Origin: Chelativorans sp. J32 | GTDB lineage: Bacteria; Pseudomonadota; Alphaproteobacteria; Rhizobiales; Rhizobiaceae | Assembly: GCF_000518985.1 (NCBI RefSeq) | Contig: NZ_JAEQ01000021.1 | Span: 1-64,000, forward strand | Length of the DNA stretch: 64,000 nucleotides | Reading direction: 5' to 3' | Shown: in pieces, positions 33,816 to 43,279 of the stretch | Layout: each line of letters starts with the position of its first letter | How positions within the stretch are numbered: the first letter of the stretch is position 1 | Made by a program: the position numbers and the translations under genes | Notes under the pieces: model-generated | What the model was told of the DNA's origin: nothing | What the model saw: only the letters and a program-made list of their open reading frames with translations | The model's database searches: none

Positions 33816-35147
33816 CTATCTCTCCTCCAGGACCAGACGACCTTCGACCAAGAATCGGAAACGGCCGCGGCCGCATTTCTCGACATTGATACCCGCGTTG
33901 CGCTCGCACAGGCGCCGCTGCAACAGTACTAGGCGAGCCTCAAGGTTCTCGGCATATTCCGGCAAGCGCAGCGCGGGGTCGAGGCGCAACTCGCGATTGG
34001 TAAACTCGACGCGACCGCTCTCATCATGCTCCCGCGCGATCTTCCAAAGGATTGCGCCGGCGACACCCTTGATCAGGTACTCGTGGCCGACGAACACCGT
34101 GTTGTCGGCCCTGTAATAGCGGATGCGTATTTCGCGGCCGGTGACCTCGGCCGGCAGAACCAGCGGCGGCGCCTTCTCAGAAGCTTCCTCTTGCTGCAGC
34201 AGGGCGATCAATACTGAAAGCTGGCCTGCGACCAGCGATAGGGCGTCCTCTTCATCATAGCCGAACTGGTTGGGCTCGGGGCTCTCGGCGAAGAGGACGC
34301 CCATGGTTCTGCCGCCGTGTAGGATCGGCATTGCGATCTGGCTTTGTGGAGCTTTCAGCCCGGGGTAGGGAATGGCCGTATTGCATCCCCAATCAAACCC
34401 CGCCGCGAGGGCAGCATCTCGGACTGCGGTGCCGTAGGAATATTCAGACGCCATCCTGCCGATGCGGATCGGTACTCCCTGCAAGGCCGCAACGCCGATG
34501 ACGCCTTCGCCCATGCCGACCTCCGATCCGATGCCGGAGAAGGGATATCCGCGCGATGCGACGGTGTAGAGCCGATCTGTGGTCCGGTCGAGCATCATCA
34601 CCATGGAGTGCTCGATCCCGAAATGCTGCTGCAGGCCGGCGAGCAGCGCGTCAAACAGCCCGCCGAGTTCGTCACAGACCGCAATCCGCTCGCAGATGCG
34701 GCGCGCAGCCGATAGCAGGTTCAAGCTGATCGGTTGCGGCATAGTTGCGCTTGGAATGGGTTCGATCCGCTGCACCCGAAACACGTCTGAACCGAGCAGA
34801 CGGAAGACACCCTGCATGCCGCTGTGCGACGCAATGCCGGCGAGTTTGGCGCGCATTGCCTCAAACAGCGGCCCGCTCGTCTGCGTTTCCAGGTATTCAA
34901 GCGTCAGCCGATATTGGGCGTTGGTATCGGGATCCACAACGGCAACCGATGCGCGTTTTGTCGCCAGGAGATTGCGGCGGGTCTTGTTGAAGAACTGGTA
35001 AGATAGGGCGACGTGTTCGGGATCGACATACTGGACCTGGGAGATCAGAGATACGTTGGGCGTGCCGCCCGCGTCGGCGGTAGCAATCACCGACGGAACG
35101 ATCCCCTCGAGGCAGTTGCGGATCGCGGGAAGCCTCAGCGGGGTCAC
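33816..35147 (-). CDS. Flavin split-barrel / GAF / winged-helix protein
   Basis: A 443-residue protein starting at GTG 35147, which overlaps the upstream stop (GTGA). The N-terminal ~140 residues are a pyridoxamine-phosphate-oxidase-like split barrel (VPSVIATADAGGTPNVSLIS, VALSYQFFNKTRRNLLATKR). A GAF domain follows (~185-335: AVCDELGGLFDALLAGLQQH, GVIGVAALQGVPIRIG, IAMPILHGGRTMGVLFAESP). The last ~90 residues look like a winged helix (FTNRELRLDPALRLPEYAEN). It could couple flavin or redox sensing and a small ligand to transcription. It is translationally coupled to a second split-barrel protein, which argues for a complex. Confidence 0.8.
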   Translation of the reverse strand: MTPLRLPAIRNCLEGIVPSVIATADAGGTPNVSLISQVQYVDPEHVALSYQFFNKTRRNLLATKRASVAVVDPDTNAQYRLTLEYLETQTSGPLFEAMRAKLAGIASHSGMQGVFRLLGSDVFRVQRIEPIPSATMPQPISLNLLSAARRICERIAVCDELGGLFDALLAGLQQHFGIEHSMVMMLDRTTDRLYTVASRGYPFSGIGSEVGMGEGVIGVAALQGVPIRIGRMASEYSYGTAVRDAALAAGFDWGCNTAIPYPGLKAPQSQIAMPILHGGRTMGVLFAESPEPNQFGYDEEDALSLVAGQLSVLIALLQQEEASEKAPPLVLPAEVTGREIRIRYYRADNTVFVGHEYLIKGVAGAILWKIAREHDESGRVEFTNRELRLDPALRLPEYAENLEARLVLLQRRLCERNAGINVEKCGRGRFRFLVEGRLVLEER

Positions 35148-35695
35148 GACTTCAACTCCGCACCCGCGCCAGGGCCGGGCGTCTGCACGAAGGCGGCGTC
35201 GAGCGTGAAGTCGACCGCCACGATGATATCGGGATCGATCATACAATAAGCCTCGGCGAAGGCGGTGGGATAACCGACCTCGATCAATTCCCGGCGCATG
35301 CCCTGGCTCTGGCGCAGTACTTCCCGCCTGTCTTCTTCGTCAGGCGCAGCGACGACGCCGCGCGATCCCTTCACCTGGATCGAGCGGTGGGTAACCGGCT
35401 GGCTGAACGTGACAGCGATGCCGGCGCCCCGCTCCACCATTGCCAACAATTCCTCATTCCCGGCTCTAGGCAGCAGGAGCCGCATCCGGCCCGCAGGCAG
35501 AATTACGCAGCCGCATGCCAAGCCGGCGACGGGTGCCTCGGCGGGACGGCACACCGCGACGATCACACTGATGCCGCTCTGGCAGAAGGCTTCGAGTTCG
35601 GGTGTCAGGACTCCGGACGTGCCACCCTCTGCCGCATAGGCGCGGCGGGCGACCAGATCGATCGCCGGGGTGTGAGGCCGGGATGCGCGTGGCAT
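35144..35695 (-). CDS. Pyridoxamine-phosphate-oxidase-like FMN-binding protein
   Basis: A 183-residue split-barrel protein with LEAFCQSGISVIVAVCRPAE, ILPAGRMRLLLPRAGNEELL and AVTFSQPVTHRSIQVKG, typical of PNPOx-like flavin-binding proteins. It overlaps the GAF protein gene by 4 bp. The two split barrels may form a heterodimer across a shared FMN site; a dehydrogenase or sensor role cannot be distinguished. It is divergent from the exported-protein/FAD-oxidase pair, with 211 bp between starts. Confidence 0.72.
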   Translation of the reverse strand: MPRASRPHTPAIDLVARRAYAAEGGTSGVLTPELEAFCQSGISVIVAVCRPAEAPVAGLACGCVILPAGRMRLLLPRAGNEELLAMVERGAGIAVTFSQPVTHRSIQVKGSRGVVAAPDEEDRREVLRQSQGMRRELIEVGYPTAFAEAYCMIDPDIIVAVDFTLDAAFVQTPGPGAGAELKS

Positions 35696-35906
35696 GGATC
35701 GCCTTGCTCTCGCTCCAGTGAATTTCGGGCGAATGGACCGTCAAAAACGCCCCTGCACCCCGAATTTAGCATTTTTTTACGATTTCTTGCAGGACCATTT
35801 AGCGAGCGCACGCCACCGCATCGGTTTATTTCATCGCGCCATCGACGCCGGGCAGCCGAATGGCCTGCGGCGTACGATTTTTCCCAGACCCCAAAGGATC
35901 AGAAAG

Positions 35907-36587
35907 ATGAAAACCGCAACTCTGGTCGCATCCGCCATCGGGATGCTGACAGCCACTGCTGCCTTCGCCTGCAGCATGCATGATGAGCATGCCGCCGCCA
36001 CTCCGTCCGACGACGCGGCACGTATTGACGTCTCGTCCAAATCCAAACCCGGCGAGCCAAGCCTAGCCGAAATCCGCAAGGCGACCGAGCGTTTCCGCAA
36101 TGTCGATGTCGCGCTTGCCGAAGGCTATATCCGCGATCCCAGCAATATGTGCGAGACTGCTGATATGATGGGCTTGCCGAAGTCGGTTGGCGCCATGGGT
36201 ATCCACTACTTTCGCCCGGACTTGCTCGGCATCTCCGCTCCGCCCAATCCCCGCGTCGACGGCGTCGGCACGCACACCGACTTCCTCAACCCGGCGGTCC
36301 TGATCTACGAGCCGCAGGACAATGGTTCGCTCGAACTTGTCGCGGTCGAAAATCTCGTTTTCGCCAAAGCGTGGAGTGAGGCAGGCAACCTCACGCCCCC
36401 GTCCTTCCACGGTGTGCCTTACGACACGATGCGGGACGATCCGACGACGACAATCGACGAAGCGCACAATTTCGAGCCGCACCACGACCGGCACGTCTGG
36501 CTCTATCGCGAGAATCCCAATGGCGTCTTCGCCCAGTTCAACCCTCGCGTCACGTGCGAGCACCATGAGGTCAAGCACACGCATTGA
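35907..36587 (+). CDS. Exported hypothetical protein (periplasmic, His-rich C-terminus)
   Basis: A 226-residue protein starting MKTATLVASAIGMLTATAAF, a Sec signal, followed by a Cys/Met/His patch (CSMHDEHAA). The mature part has RNVDVALAEGYIRDPSNMCE, MGIHYFRPDLLG and FLNPAVLIYEPQDNGSLELV. Several His clusters (HNFEPHHDRHVWLY, CEHHEVKHTH) could bind a metal. I recognise similar uncharacterised exported proteins but no function. The frame is open upstream to 35694, but the signal peptide at 35907 decides the start. It is 41 bp before the FAD oxidase gene and probably shares its transcript. Confidence 0.75.
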   Translation: MKTATLVASAIGMLTATAAFACSMHDEHAAATPSDDAARIDVSSKSKPGEPSLAEIRKATERFRNVDVALAEGYIRDPSNMCETADMMGLPKSVGAMGIHYFRPDLLGISAPPNPRVDGVGTHTDFLNPAVLIYEPQDNGSLELVAVENLVFAKAWSEAGNLTPPSFHGVPYDTMRDDPTTTIDEAHNFEPHHDRHVWLYRENPNGVFAQFNPRVTCEHHEVKHTH

Positions 36588-36628
36588 GGGCGCGCTCCTC
36601 TAACGGCGGATAAGAAAAGGAGAGGGAA

Positions 36629-38011
36629 ATGGATATTCATGAACTGAGAAGGACCGTCCGGGGGACGGTGACGACCCGCGACGACCGTGCATACGAGGCC
36701 GTCCGCACAGGACTGTTGTGGAACGCCCGCACGCCGGACCGCTTCCCGGAGATGGTCATAAGGGCAATGGACACTGGTGATGTGCAGACGGCGGTACGCT
36801 ACGCGGCGGCCAACGGAATGCGCGTTTCCGTGCGGGGTGGTGGCCACCACTTCTCTGGCATCGCTCTGCAGGATTGCGTGGTGATCGATCTGTCCGCGAT
36901 GAGCGCGCTGCAGATCGACGCCGAAGCTCGCACCGCGCGGGCCCAGCCGGCGGTGACGAACGGCCGGCTCGCCGCGGCACTGGCCGAATACGGTCTCGCC
37001 TTCCCCACGGGCCACTGCGCAAGCGTGCCACTGTCCGGTTACCTGCTCGGTGGCGGGTTCGGTTGGAACGCCGGCGCTTGGGGCATTGCGTGCCACAATG
37101 TGGAGGGCGTCGAGGTGGTTCTGGCGGACGGCTCACTGGTGACTGCGAACAAGGTCGAGAATGCCGACATTTTCTGGGCTGCGCGCGGTGCGGGGCCCGA
37201 GTTCTTCGGCGTTGTAACCGAGTATCGGCTTCGCCTGCACGAGCTGCCGCGGGCAATCCGTACCAGCGTGTGGACCTATCCGATCGGCGAGGTGCAAGCG
37301 GTCGAGAGGTGGATGAGCCGGACAATGCGCCTCGTACCGCGCAATGTGGAGTTCACCGCAGTGTTCTCCACAGCGCCGCAACCTCTCGCTAGCAAGGCGG
37401 CCAAGACGATCTCCGCGGTAGCGACCATCTTCGCCTATACAGAAGAGGAGGCGCAGGCCACGCTCGAACGGATAGCGGCCGGCGCACCGGAGGGTGCCCT
37501 CGACATGCAACTGGGCATGGAAACCCCGTTTGAGGTCCTGTACCTCATCATGGGGCAGTTCTTCCTGGAAGGGCGGAGATACGCGGCCGATACGAACTGG
37601 TCGGCCGATCCGGCACGGCAGATGGCGATCATGTCGAGTGCAATAGAGGTCGCGCCTTCGGCTGAGTGCTTCGCGCTCGGTGTCATGCTGCCCCCAATGG
37701 ACGGTGCTGTGATGTCGGACGGCGCCTTCTCGATGGTCGGCCCTGCCTTTGGCTGCACTTACGCGATCTGGCAGGACGAGACCCAGGACCAGGCGGCCCT
37801 GTCCTGGGTGCGGGCGACAAGCGAAAAGATCTCGCCGATTTCGCTGGGCCACTACATCGGTGAGGCCGACCTTGATCTCGCAGACCGGTCGCGCCGTTCG
37901 TTCACGCCTGCAGCCTTGGAGCGGCTGCGGCATCTCCAACGAAAATACGATCTCGGCAACCTGTTCCATCGTCCAGGAATCGACGTGGGATCGCTCAGAA
38001 GAGCCGGGTGA
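36629..38011 (+). CDS. FAD-dependent oxidase of the vanillyl-alcohol oxidase (PCMH/BBE) family
   Basis: A 460-residue flavoprotein. The FAD-binding PCMH domain has VSVRGGGHHFSGIALQDCVV (residues ~67-86), whose His is the usual covalent FAD attachment, and GYLLGGGFGWNAGAWGIACH. The C-terminal part includes FSMVGPAFGCTYAIWQDETQ and ends with KYDLGNLFHRPGIDVGSLRR, a degenerate form of the berberine-bridge (BBE) motif. Relatives oxidise sugars, alcohols or alkaloid-like substrates with O2. No signal peptide is present, so it is likely cytoplasmic despite the exported neighbour. A perfect 26-bp palindrome follows the stop. Confidence 0.88.
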   Translation: MDIHELRRTVRGTVTTRDDRAYEAVRTGLLWNARTPDRFPEMVIRAMDTGDVQTAVRYAAANGMRVSVRGGGHHFSGIALQDCVVIDLSAMSALQIDAEARTARAQPAVTNGRLAAALAEYGLAFPTGHCASVPLSGYLLGGGFGWNAGAWGIACHNVEGVEVVLADGSLVTANKVENADIFWAARGAGPEFFGVVTEYRLRLHELPRAIRTSVWTYPIGEVQAVERWMSRTMRLVPRNVEFTAVFSTAPQPLASKAAKTISAVATIFAYTEEEAQATLERIAAGAPEGALDMQLGMETPFEVLYLIMGQFFLEGRRYAADTNWSADPARQMAIMSSAIEVAPSAECFALGVMLPPMDGAVMSDGAFSMVGPAFGCTYAIWQDETQDQAALSWVRATSEKISPISLGHYIGEADLDLADRSRRSFTPAALERLRHLQRKYDLGNLFHRPGIDVGSLRRAG

Positions 38012-38014
38012 GAA

Positions 38015-38040
38015 GCCGGTCCTCCTGCAGGAGGACCGGC
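38015..38040 (+). terminator. 26-bp perfect palindrome after the FAD oxidase
   Basis: GCCGGTCCTCCTG and CAGGAGGACCGGC are fully self-complementary 4 bp after the stop codon, a strong stem with almost no loop. No T-tract follows, so it may act as a 3' stabiliser as much as a terminator. Confidence 0.65.
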
Positions 38041-38335
38041 AGTCTTCAAGCTTGCTTCATCACATGGCTGCTCGAGGAAGCCTCCGATCGGGATCCTCCT
38101 CTAGGCGGGTCAAGCCCAACGGCTGGAAACGACGCGGCCGTGCCGGAAGGGCTCAAGGCCGAGCGCAGTAGTCCTGAGGCTTGAGATCGGCGCGTTGTGA
38201 GATTAGCGAGACTACCAGCGTGCCATTCCCGATCCAGATCCGTGGCGATAACGGAAGGTTGAGCCGGGCCGTGTCAGAACTGGATTCTGCTAGAACCAGA
38301 GATTCTTGCAGAATTGAGGTAAACGCGATTTGCCG
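38041..38335. other. Intergenic region without a recognisable gene
   Basis: About 295 bp between the FAD oxidase and the convergent GNAT gene. Short frames on both strands lack motifs. I see no promoter or RNA gene here. Confidence 0.4.
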
Positions 38336-38815
38336 TCAGCAGCTGGCAATCATCTTCGTTAGGATTGGTGCTAGCAACCCCAGTGGAGTCCTTTCAACGC
38401 CCGCAACCGTGAAGCCTGCTGACTGGTAGAACACAACGGCGTTGAGGCTCGACACGACACGAATTCTCGCGAAATTGCGCGCCATCACCTCATGTTCAAC
38501 GGCATTGAGGATCATTCGCCCGATGCCCAGGCGCCAATGACTCGGGTCAACGAAAATGCCGTCGAGCTCGACACTCCCGTTCTCGACGATGAAAGATGCG
38601 AAGCCTACGGGGATCGCGCCTATTTCAGCCAACACGACTTGGCCCATGGCCAGTAGCGAATTGTCGAGATCGATGTGCTCCGATTCATCGATCAGACGGC
38701 GCAGTACTTCGCCCGTCTGGACAGCGAGCGACGCGCGGCGCTGGATTTCGATCAGAGCCTGACGGTCTTCAGGGCGAGCTATACGAACCTTCGCTGTGCA
38801 GGTCATGGCTGGCAT
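38336..38815 (-). CDS. GNAT-family N-acetyltransferase
   Basis: A 159-residue GNAT protein. The acetyl-CoA pyrophosphate loop appears in ELDGIFVDPSHWRLGIGRML read here as IFVDPSHWRLGIGRMILNAV, a variant of Q/RxxGxG/A. It is preceded by VGFASFIVENGSVELDGIFV and followed by FYQSAGFTVAGVERTPLG, the usual beta6-beta7. The N-terminus (VRIARPEDRQALIEIQRRAS) is typical. The substrate is unknown. It is a lone gene with no neighbours on its strand. Confidence 0.85.
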   Translation of the reverse strand: MPAMTCTAKVRIARPEDRQALIEIQRRASLAVQTGEVLRRLIDESEHIDLDNSLLAMGQVVLAEIGAIPVGFASFIVENGSVELDGIFVDPSHWRLGIGRMILNAVEHEVMARNFARIRVVSSLNAVVFYQSAGFTVAGVERTPLGLLAPILTKMIASC

Positions 38816-39099
38816 CTAGTCTCCCAGGTCGGCGCTAGTCAACGCGACGCGGTTCAAAGGTGCTGTGGCCATCTCGGGAACTCGGCGACAGGTGAAGGCC
38901 GGCACTGATATGACGCCACCTGGACACCCTAGCACGAGCAGGAACCGGATCCGCGGCACAATCGGCTCGCGCGGGTTCGTCGTCCCCACTCCAATGTGCA
39001 CGTTGCCATGAGCCATCTTACGAGGTGATTTCCTAGTGCTGGTCAGCCTCAGTCCCCATATGCCCCAAGATCAACATGGAGAGTGCTGTGTCTGAATTC

Positions 39100-39390
39100 A
39101 TGAGCTACCTGTTCGCCATTCTTGTAGTAGGCCCGCTCCAGGCTGATGTGTCGGAACGCCTTCAGGGTGTGGCATCAGATGAAATTGTTGAAGCGGGCCG
39201 GGCCTGCATTGCTGATGAGGCACCAAGGCTTCTTCAGCGAGCTCAAGAAGATTGGGCATGGGCAGCTGCAAATGCCATAGGCGTTGGCGTAGGAGTGGTC
39301 GACCCAATCAATCTGCTCGCGGGCCAAAATGCTGACTGCAAGCGATTAGCGCGTGTTATGACTCAAAGCGGCGAAGACAATGGTGAATAG
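39100..39390 (+). CDS. Small putative exported protein
   Basis: A possible 96-residue protein from ATG 39100: MSYLFAILVVGPLQADVSER looks like a short signal peptide cleaved near QA-D. The remainder (GVASDEIVEAGRACIADEAP, RAQEDWAWAAANAIGVGVGV) is protein-like, with two cysteines. An in-frame ATG at 39076 is the alternative start. I do not recognise the family, no ribosome site stands out, and the gene is isolated, so it may be spurious. Confidence 0.4.
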   Translation: MSYLFAILVVGPLQADVSERLQGVASDEIVEAGRACIADEAPRLLQRAQEDWAWAAANAIGVGVGVVDPINLLAGQNADCKRLARVMTQSGEDNGE

Positions 39391-39507
39391 ATAGCCCGAA
39401 TGGGCCAGCATTGATCATCTCCGACTGAGACTACTGATTGCAGCCGTGAGTGGGAACGAACAGATCTGGGCAGCACGGCATGGCGTGCTGCTTCGCGATC
39501 CTGGTCG

Positions 39508-40680
39508 CTATGCGCCTGATTCCGACAGGATCCTATCCATCATCTGATCGCAGCTGCCAAGTTGTGCCACGGTGATGTATTCGTCAGGTTTGTGACCCTG
39601 TCCTTCCATGTTGCCCGGTCCGCAAATTACAGTTGGGATGCCAAGCTGCGCGAAATAGCCGGCCTCCGTACCGTAGGCGACCTTGATCGTCTCGTGCGAG
39701 CCGCTGATTGCCGCCACACGGCGGACCGCCCGGTGATCGGCCGCAATTTGCAGACCGGGATAAGAACCGATGCGTTCGATCTCGATTTTCGCCGCTCCCT
39801 CCTCTGCACGGAAGGAGCGGACGATCCCCTCGGTTTCTTGCTGCAGCCGCGACAGGAAGTGATCGGGAGCATCGGCAGGAAGATGGCGCAACTCAAACTC
39901 GATCTGGGCGTGATCGGGAACAATGTTCAGTGCGGTTCCCCCGTGCATCCGCCCGGCATGGACGGTCGAATAGGGCACATCATATCCCGCATCCTGAATG
40001 GCCGAGGCTGCATAGTCCTTCTGTAGCCGGCGCAGAGTCATGATAAACTCGGCCGCTAGGTGCAGCGCGTTGACATAGCGCGGCGCCAGGGAGGAATGGC
40101 CGGCCGTGCCATGGCAAGTGGCGAGAAACGAAGCCTTGCCTTTGTGCCCGATGGCTGGCCGCATCTCTGTCGGCTCGCCCACAATGCACAGTTCCGGTTG
40201 CCAGCCAAGCGCGGTGTATCCGGGTAACATCTGGCGGATGCCGGCGCAGCCGACCTCTTCGTCATAGGAGATAACCAGCATCAACGGCCGCTGGAGCGGA
40301 ACAGTCGCTGCCCGCGCTGCCAGTGACAGCATCGACGCAAGAAAGCCCTTCATGTCCGTCGTGCCTCTTCCGTACAGCCGGCCACCATCATGCGTCAGCT
40401 GAAACGGCGAGCGGGTCCAATCTTGACCTTTGACAGGCACCACATCGCTATGCGCGGAAAGCATAACGCCGCCGGGCCCGTCTGGACCCATCCGGGCCAA
40501 GAGCCCCGCCTTCCGCCCGGACGGATCCGGCAGGCGATGAGTCGAGAAGCCACTTCGGATCAGATGCTGCTCAGCAAAATCGATCAGATCTAGATTGCTC
40601 TCGGTGCTGACCGTCGGAAAGGCGATGAGGTGTTCTAAAACTTCAAGCGTCGCCTGATACGGCACGGTCTTCTCTGTCAT
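39508..40680 (-). CDS. ArgE/DapE-family M20 deacylase (acetylornithine deacetylase-like)
   Basis: A 390-residue M20 metallopeptidase; ATG 40680 (MTEKTVPYQATLEVLEHLIA) gives the family's normal length. The zinc-binding motifs are present: LSAHSDVVPVKG, GRGTTDMKGFLASM, and the catalytic Glu region SYDEEVGCAGIRQM, followed by GEPTEMRPAIGHKG and the C-terminal GPGNMEGQGHKPDEYI. It removes an N-acyl group from an amino acid-like substrate. No arg genes are near. It lies beside a LysR gene and a LIV-type ABC importer, so a catabolic N-acyl amino acid or amide hydrolase is more likely than arginine synthesis. Confidence 0.85.
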   Translation of the reverse strand: MTEKTVPYQATLEVLEHLIAFPTVSTESNLDLIDFAEQHLIRSGFSTHRLPDPSGRKAGLLARMGPDGPGGVMLSAHSDVVPVKGQDWTRSPFQLTHDGGRLYGRGTTDMKGFLASMLSLAARAATVPLQRPLMLVISYDEEVGCAGIRQMLPGYTALGWQPELCIVGEPTEMRPAIGHKGKASFLATCHGTAGHSSLAPRYVNALHLAAEFIMTLRRLQKDYAASAIQDAGYDVPYSTVHAGRMHGGTALNIVPDHAQIEFELRHLPADAPDHFLSRLQQETEGIVRSFRAEEGAAKIEIERIGSYPGLQIAADHRAVRRVAAISGSHETIKVAYGTEAGYFAQLGIPTVICGPGNMEGQGHKPDEYITVAQLGSCDQMMDRILSESGA

Positions 40681-40925
40681 GTCGGCATACATCTCAGCAT
40701 CGTAGAAATGAGCATTCACTATGTGTCGCTTGGACCTTTGGCTCGTCTTGCGCGGAAGTGAGCAATCCGAGCCTCCGCTCAACATTCGCCAGCATAGGTG
40801 GCTTGCGATCGAACAAAAGTCGAGTTTGCATAAGCGTCGGTTTGGGGAAGCCTAATCTTCGCTCCGGGAGCCGGCTCAGACCTGAGCGGAGACTACCAGC
40901 GGAAACACCCCGGCCGTGTCCCCCC

Positions 40926-41861
40926 TTATTTGACCACGCGTTCCGTGCCGAAAACACCTTGCTCGAGGACGAAGCTGCGACAATGTTCGAGGAACGCTCC
41001 TACCGTGCGCGTGCGGTGCTCGGTATTAGGCATTGCGACGCCCATGGTAAGCGGCCTCAAATCGCTGTCCAACGGCACGAAGACCAGCGGCTTGCCGTCA
41101 GGCGACATGGCATTGAGCGGCCGCATATTTGCAATACCGTAGCCAAACCCATTTCCGACCATGGAGCGCATCACCGCTATATCGCCCGTTCGCTCGGCGA
41201 TGTTTGGCTTCAAGCCCCTCTTCTGGAAGGCCGAGAGGAAATATTCCCGGCTATAGGGCAAATCGAGTAAAACCATCGGTTGGTCGACGAGCTCTTCCGG
41301 CGTGATGCTCGCCTGTAATGCCAGGCGATGTCCCCCCGGCAGCATCACATAGGCCGGCAACCGCATCAGCGGCTCGAATGCGATGTCTTGCGAAAGCTCG
41401 AGGTCATAAGTGAGCGCAACGTCGATCTCACCGCGTTGGAGCATCTCGAGCAATTGGCCTTGATGGCGTTCGAATTGCCTCACACGCACATCAGGGTAAG
41501 CGTCCTCGAACTTTCTGCGAAGCGCAGGAAGAACAATCTGAGCGAAGGTGAGCAGGCAGCCAATTCCCAACGGCCCGCGTACCTTTTCGGCCATATCGGC
41601 GGCAATGTCATGCAGAGCGTCCGCATCGCTGAGCAGGCGCGAAGCTTCCTTGAGCAGGATACGTCCACCGGCGGTCAGCGACAAGCCATGCGAATGCTTG
41701 CGTACGAAGAGTTGAATGCCGAACTCTTCTTCGAGCTGGGCAATGGATGCCGAGATCGAAGGGGGCGACACGTTAACCTGTTCGGCAGCCTTTGCTATAG
41801 AGCCTGCCTCGCCCACGGCGACGAAATATTCCAATTGTCTCAAGGTGAACCGGAGCGGCAT
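40926..41861 (-). CDS. LysR-family transcriptional regulator
   Basis: A 311-residue LysR protein from ATG 41861 (MPLRFTLRQLEYFVAVGEAG); an upstream in-frame ATG at 41897 adds 12 residues. The HTH reads SIAKAAEQVNVSPPSISASI, followed by the linker helix QLEEEFGIQLFVRKHSHGLS. The effector domain contains LLTFAQIVLPALRRKFEDAY and FGYGIANMRPLNAM. It lies between the deacylase and the ABC binding-protein genes, all on the minus strand, 245 bp from the deacylase start. It probably controls the importer and catabolic genes; the ligand is unknown. Confidence 0.9.
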   Translation of the reverse strand: MPLRFTLRQLEYFVAVGEAGSIAKAAEQVNVSPPSISASIAQLEEEFGIQLFVRKHSHGLSLTAGGRILLKEASRLLSDADALHDIAADMAEKVRGPLGIGCLLTFAQIVLPALRRKFEDAYPDVRVRQFERHQGQLLEMLQRGEIDVALTYDLELSQDIAFEPLMRLPAYVMLPGGHRLALQASITPEELVDQPMVLLDLPYSREYFLSAFQKRGLKPNIAERTGDIAVMRSMVGNGFGYGIANMRPLNAMSPDGKPLVFVPLDSDLRPLTMGVAMPNTEHRTRTVGAFLEHCRSFVLEQGVFGTERVVK

Positions 41862-41972
41862 GAACGGGTATATCGCCGGTTTCGGCGCCGCGTTCAAGCA
41901 TCCAGTGGCTCCGTCTCAAACCGAACATGAACCGGCGGCCTCCATGGGAGAACCGCCGCCCATGATCTCCTA

Positions 41973-43103
41973 CTACATGTCCACCCATTTGCCGTCGCGG
42001 ACAACGTGCAAGTCGATATCCACCGCCATCTCGGTCTGGCCATTCTCGTCGAAAGACACGTTGCCGAGTATGCCGTCGTGATTGATCGCTCGGATTGCCT
42101 GGCTGAGCGCCTCCTTGTCGTCGATCCCCTTCTCCTTGATGGCCGCGAGCAGGATTTGCGCTGCTTCATAGGCATATTTGGCATAAGACCCGGCGGGTTC
42201 GGCAAAGCCTCTGGCCTCGTAAGCTTTCTCGAAGGCCTCCAGCTTCGGATTGGACTGGACGGAGGGCGTGCCTACGATCGTACCCTCGGCAGCGGCGCCC
42301 GCAATCTCGATGAATTTGGGGTCGAAAATTCCGGAGATGCCGTACATCGGCATATCGCCCATACCGAGATCCGCCATCTGGCTGCGGACCAGCGCCGCCT
42401 CGGTCACGACCCCGCCGAAATAGATGGCATCCGGTGCGGCTGCCTTGGCGGTGGTCAGCATGGCGCGGAAATCCGTGGTACCTACGGCCGCGGCGTCAGC
42501 CGAAACGATCTCGCCGCCTGCCGCAGTGAAGAACTCGGTGAACCATTTTGTGTTGGCGACGCCGTAGTCCGTGGTGTCGGATATGATTGCGATTTTCTTG
42601 ATCTTGCCTTCCTTGATGATGGCTTCGGCAAGCGGCTTGTTCTCATTCACGAGCGTGGGGGTGACCCGTGTGACGTTGGGTAGGTTCTGCTCGGTGATCT
42701 TTGGGCTGATCGCGCCCCAAATGATGAACGGCATCTGGGCGCGCTGGAAAACCGGCATCGTCGCCAGCGCGACGGGGCTGTTCCAGTGACCGGTCGCGGC
42801 GATCACCGCCGGATCGTTCACCAGCTTCTGCGCTGCCGAAACGCCCACGCTCGGATCGGAAGCATCGTCAAGTACAACGGCCTCAACCTGGTGCGGGTAA
42901 CCTTCGGCGTTGGCCTGCTCTATGGCAAGCAGGAACCCGTTGCGCGCGCCAAGTCCCTGCTGCGCGTTGCCACCCGACAGTGGACCGATGAAGCCGAGCT
43001 TGATCTGGTCGGCCTGCGCCTGGGCAACACCCAGCGCAAGAGCGAGCACAGAGCCAGCTATGATAGAGGATACGCTCTTGAGCGCGTTTCGCCTGTTTTG
43101 CAT
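41973..43103 (-). CDS. LIV-type ABC transporter substrate-binding protein
   Basis: A 376-residue periplasmic binding protein. The signal peptide MQNRRNALKSVSSIIAGSVL ends near AQA-DQ. The mature part has LGFIGPLSGGNAQQGLGARN, the peripla_BP_6 fold, IIKEGKIKKIAIISDTTDYG and FRAMLTTAKAAAPDAIYFGG. It delivers an amino acid-like solute to the permeases encoded on the other strand. Unusually, the binding-protein gene is divergent from the permease genes (177 bp between starts), so a shared promoter region drives both halves of the importer. Confidence 0.9.
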   Translation of the reverse strand: MQNRRNALKSVSSIIAGSVLALALGVAQAQADQIKLGFIGPLSGGNAQQGLGARNGFLLAIEQANAEGYPHQVEAVVLDDASDPSVGVSAAQKLVNDPAVIAATGHWNSPVALATMPVFQRAQMPFIIWGAISPKITEQNLPNVTRVTPTLVNENKPLAEAIIKEGKIKKIAIISDTTDYGVANTKWFTEFFTAAGGEIVSADAAAVGTTDFRAMLTTAKAAAPDAIYFGGVVTEAALVRSQMADLGMGDMPMYGISGIFDPKFIEIAGAAAEGTIVGTPSVQSNPKLEAFEKAYEARGFAEPAGSYAKYAYEAAQILLAAIKEKGIDDKEALSQAIRAINHDGILGNVSFDENGQTEMAVDIDLHVVRDGKWVDM

Positions 43104-43279
43104 GGTTCCACCTCTGAAAAATTATCTGCCGCGCTGCACGCGGCCCATAGCGATAGTAACTTTATTTCGTGGGACTTCGCGCTGAAATTCGGAAATTGTT
43201 ATGCGTGACTTCGGAGATTCATTGTGTGCGCTGGGGGATGTTGCTGATAATGGTCCGCCCACACAAAATGAGAGGGCGA

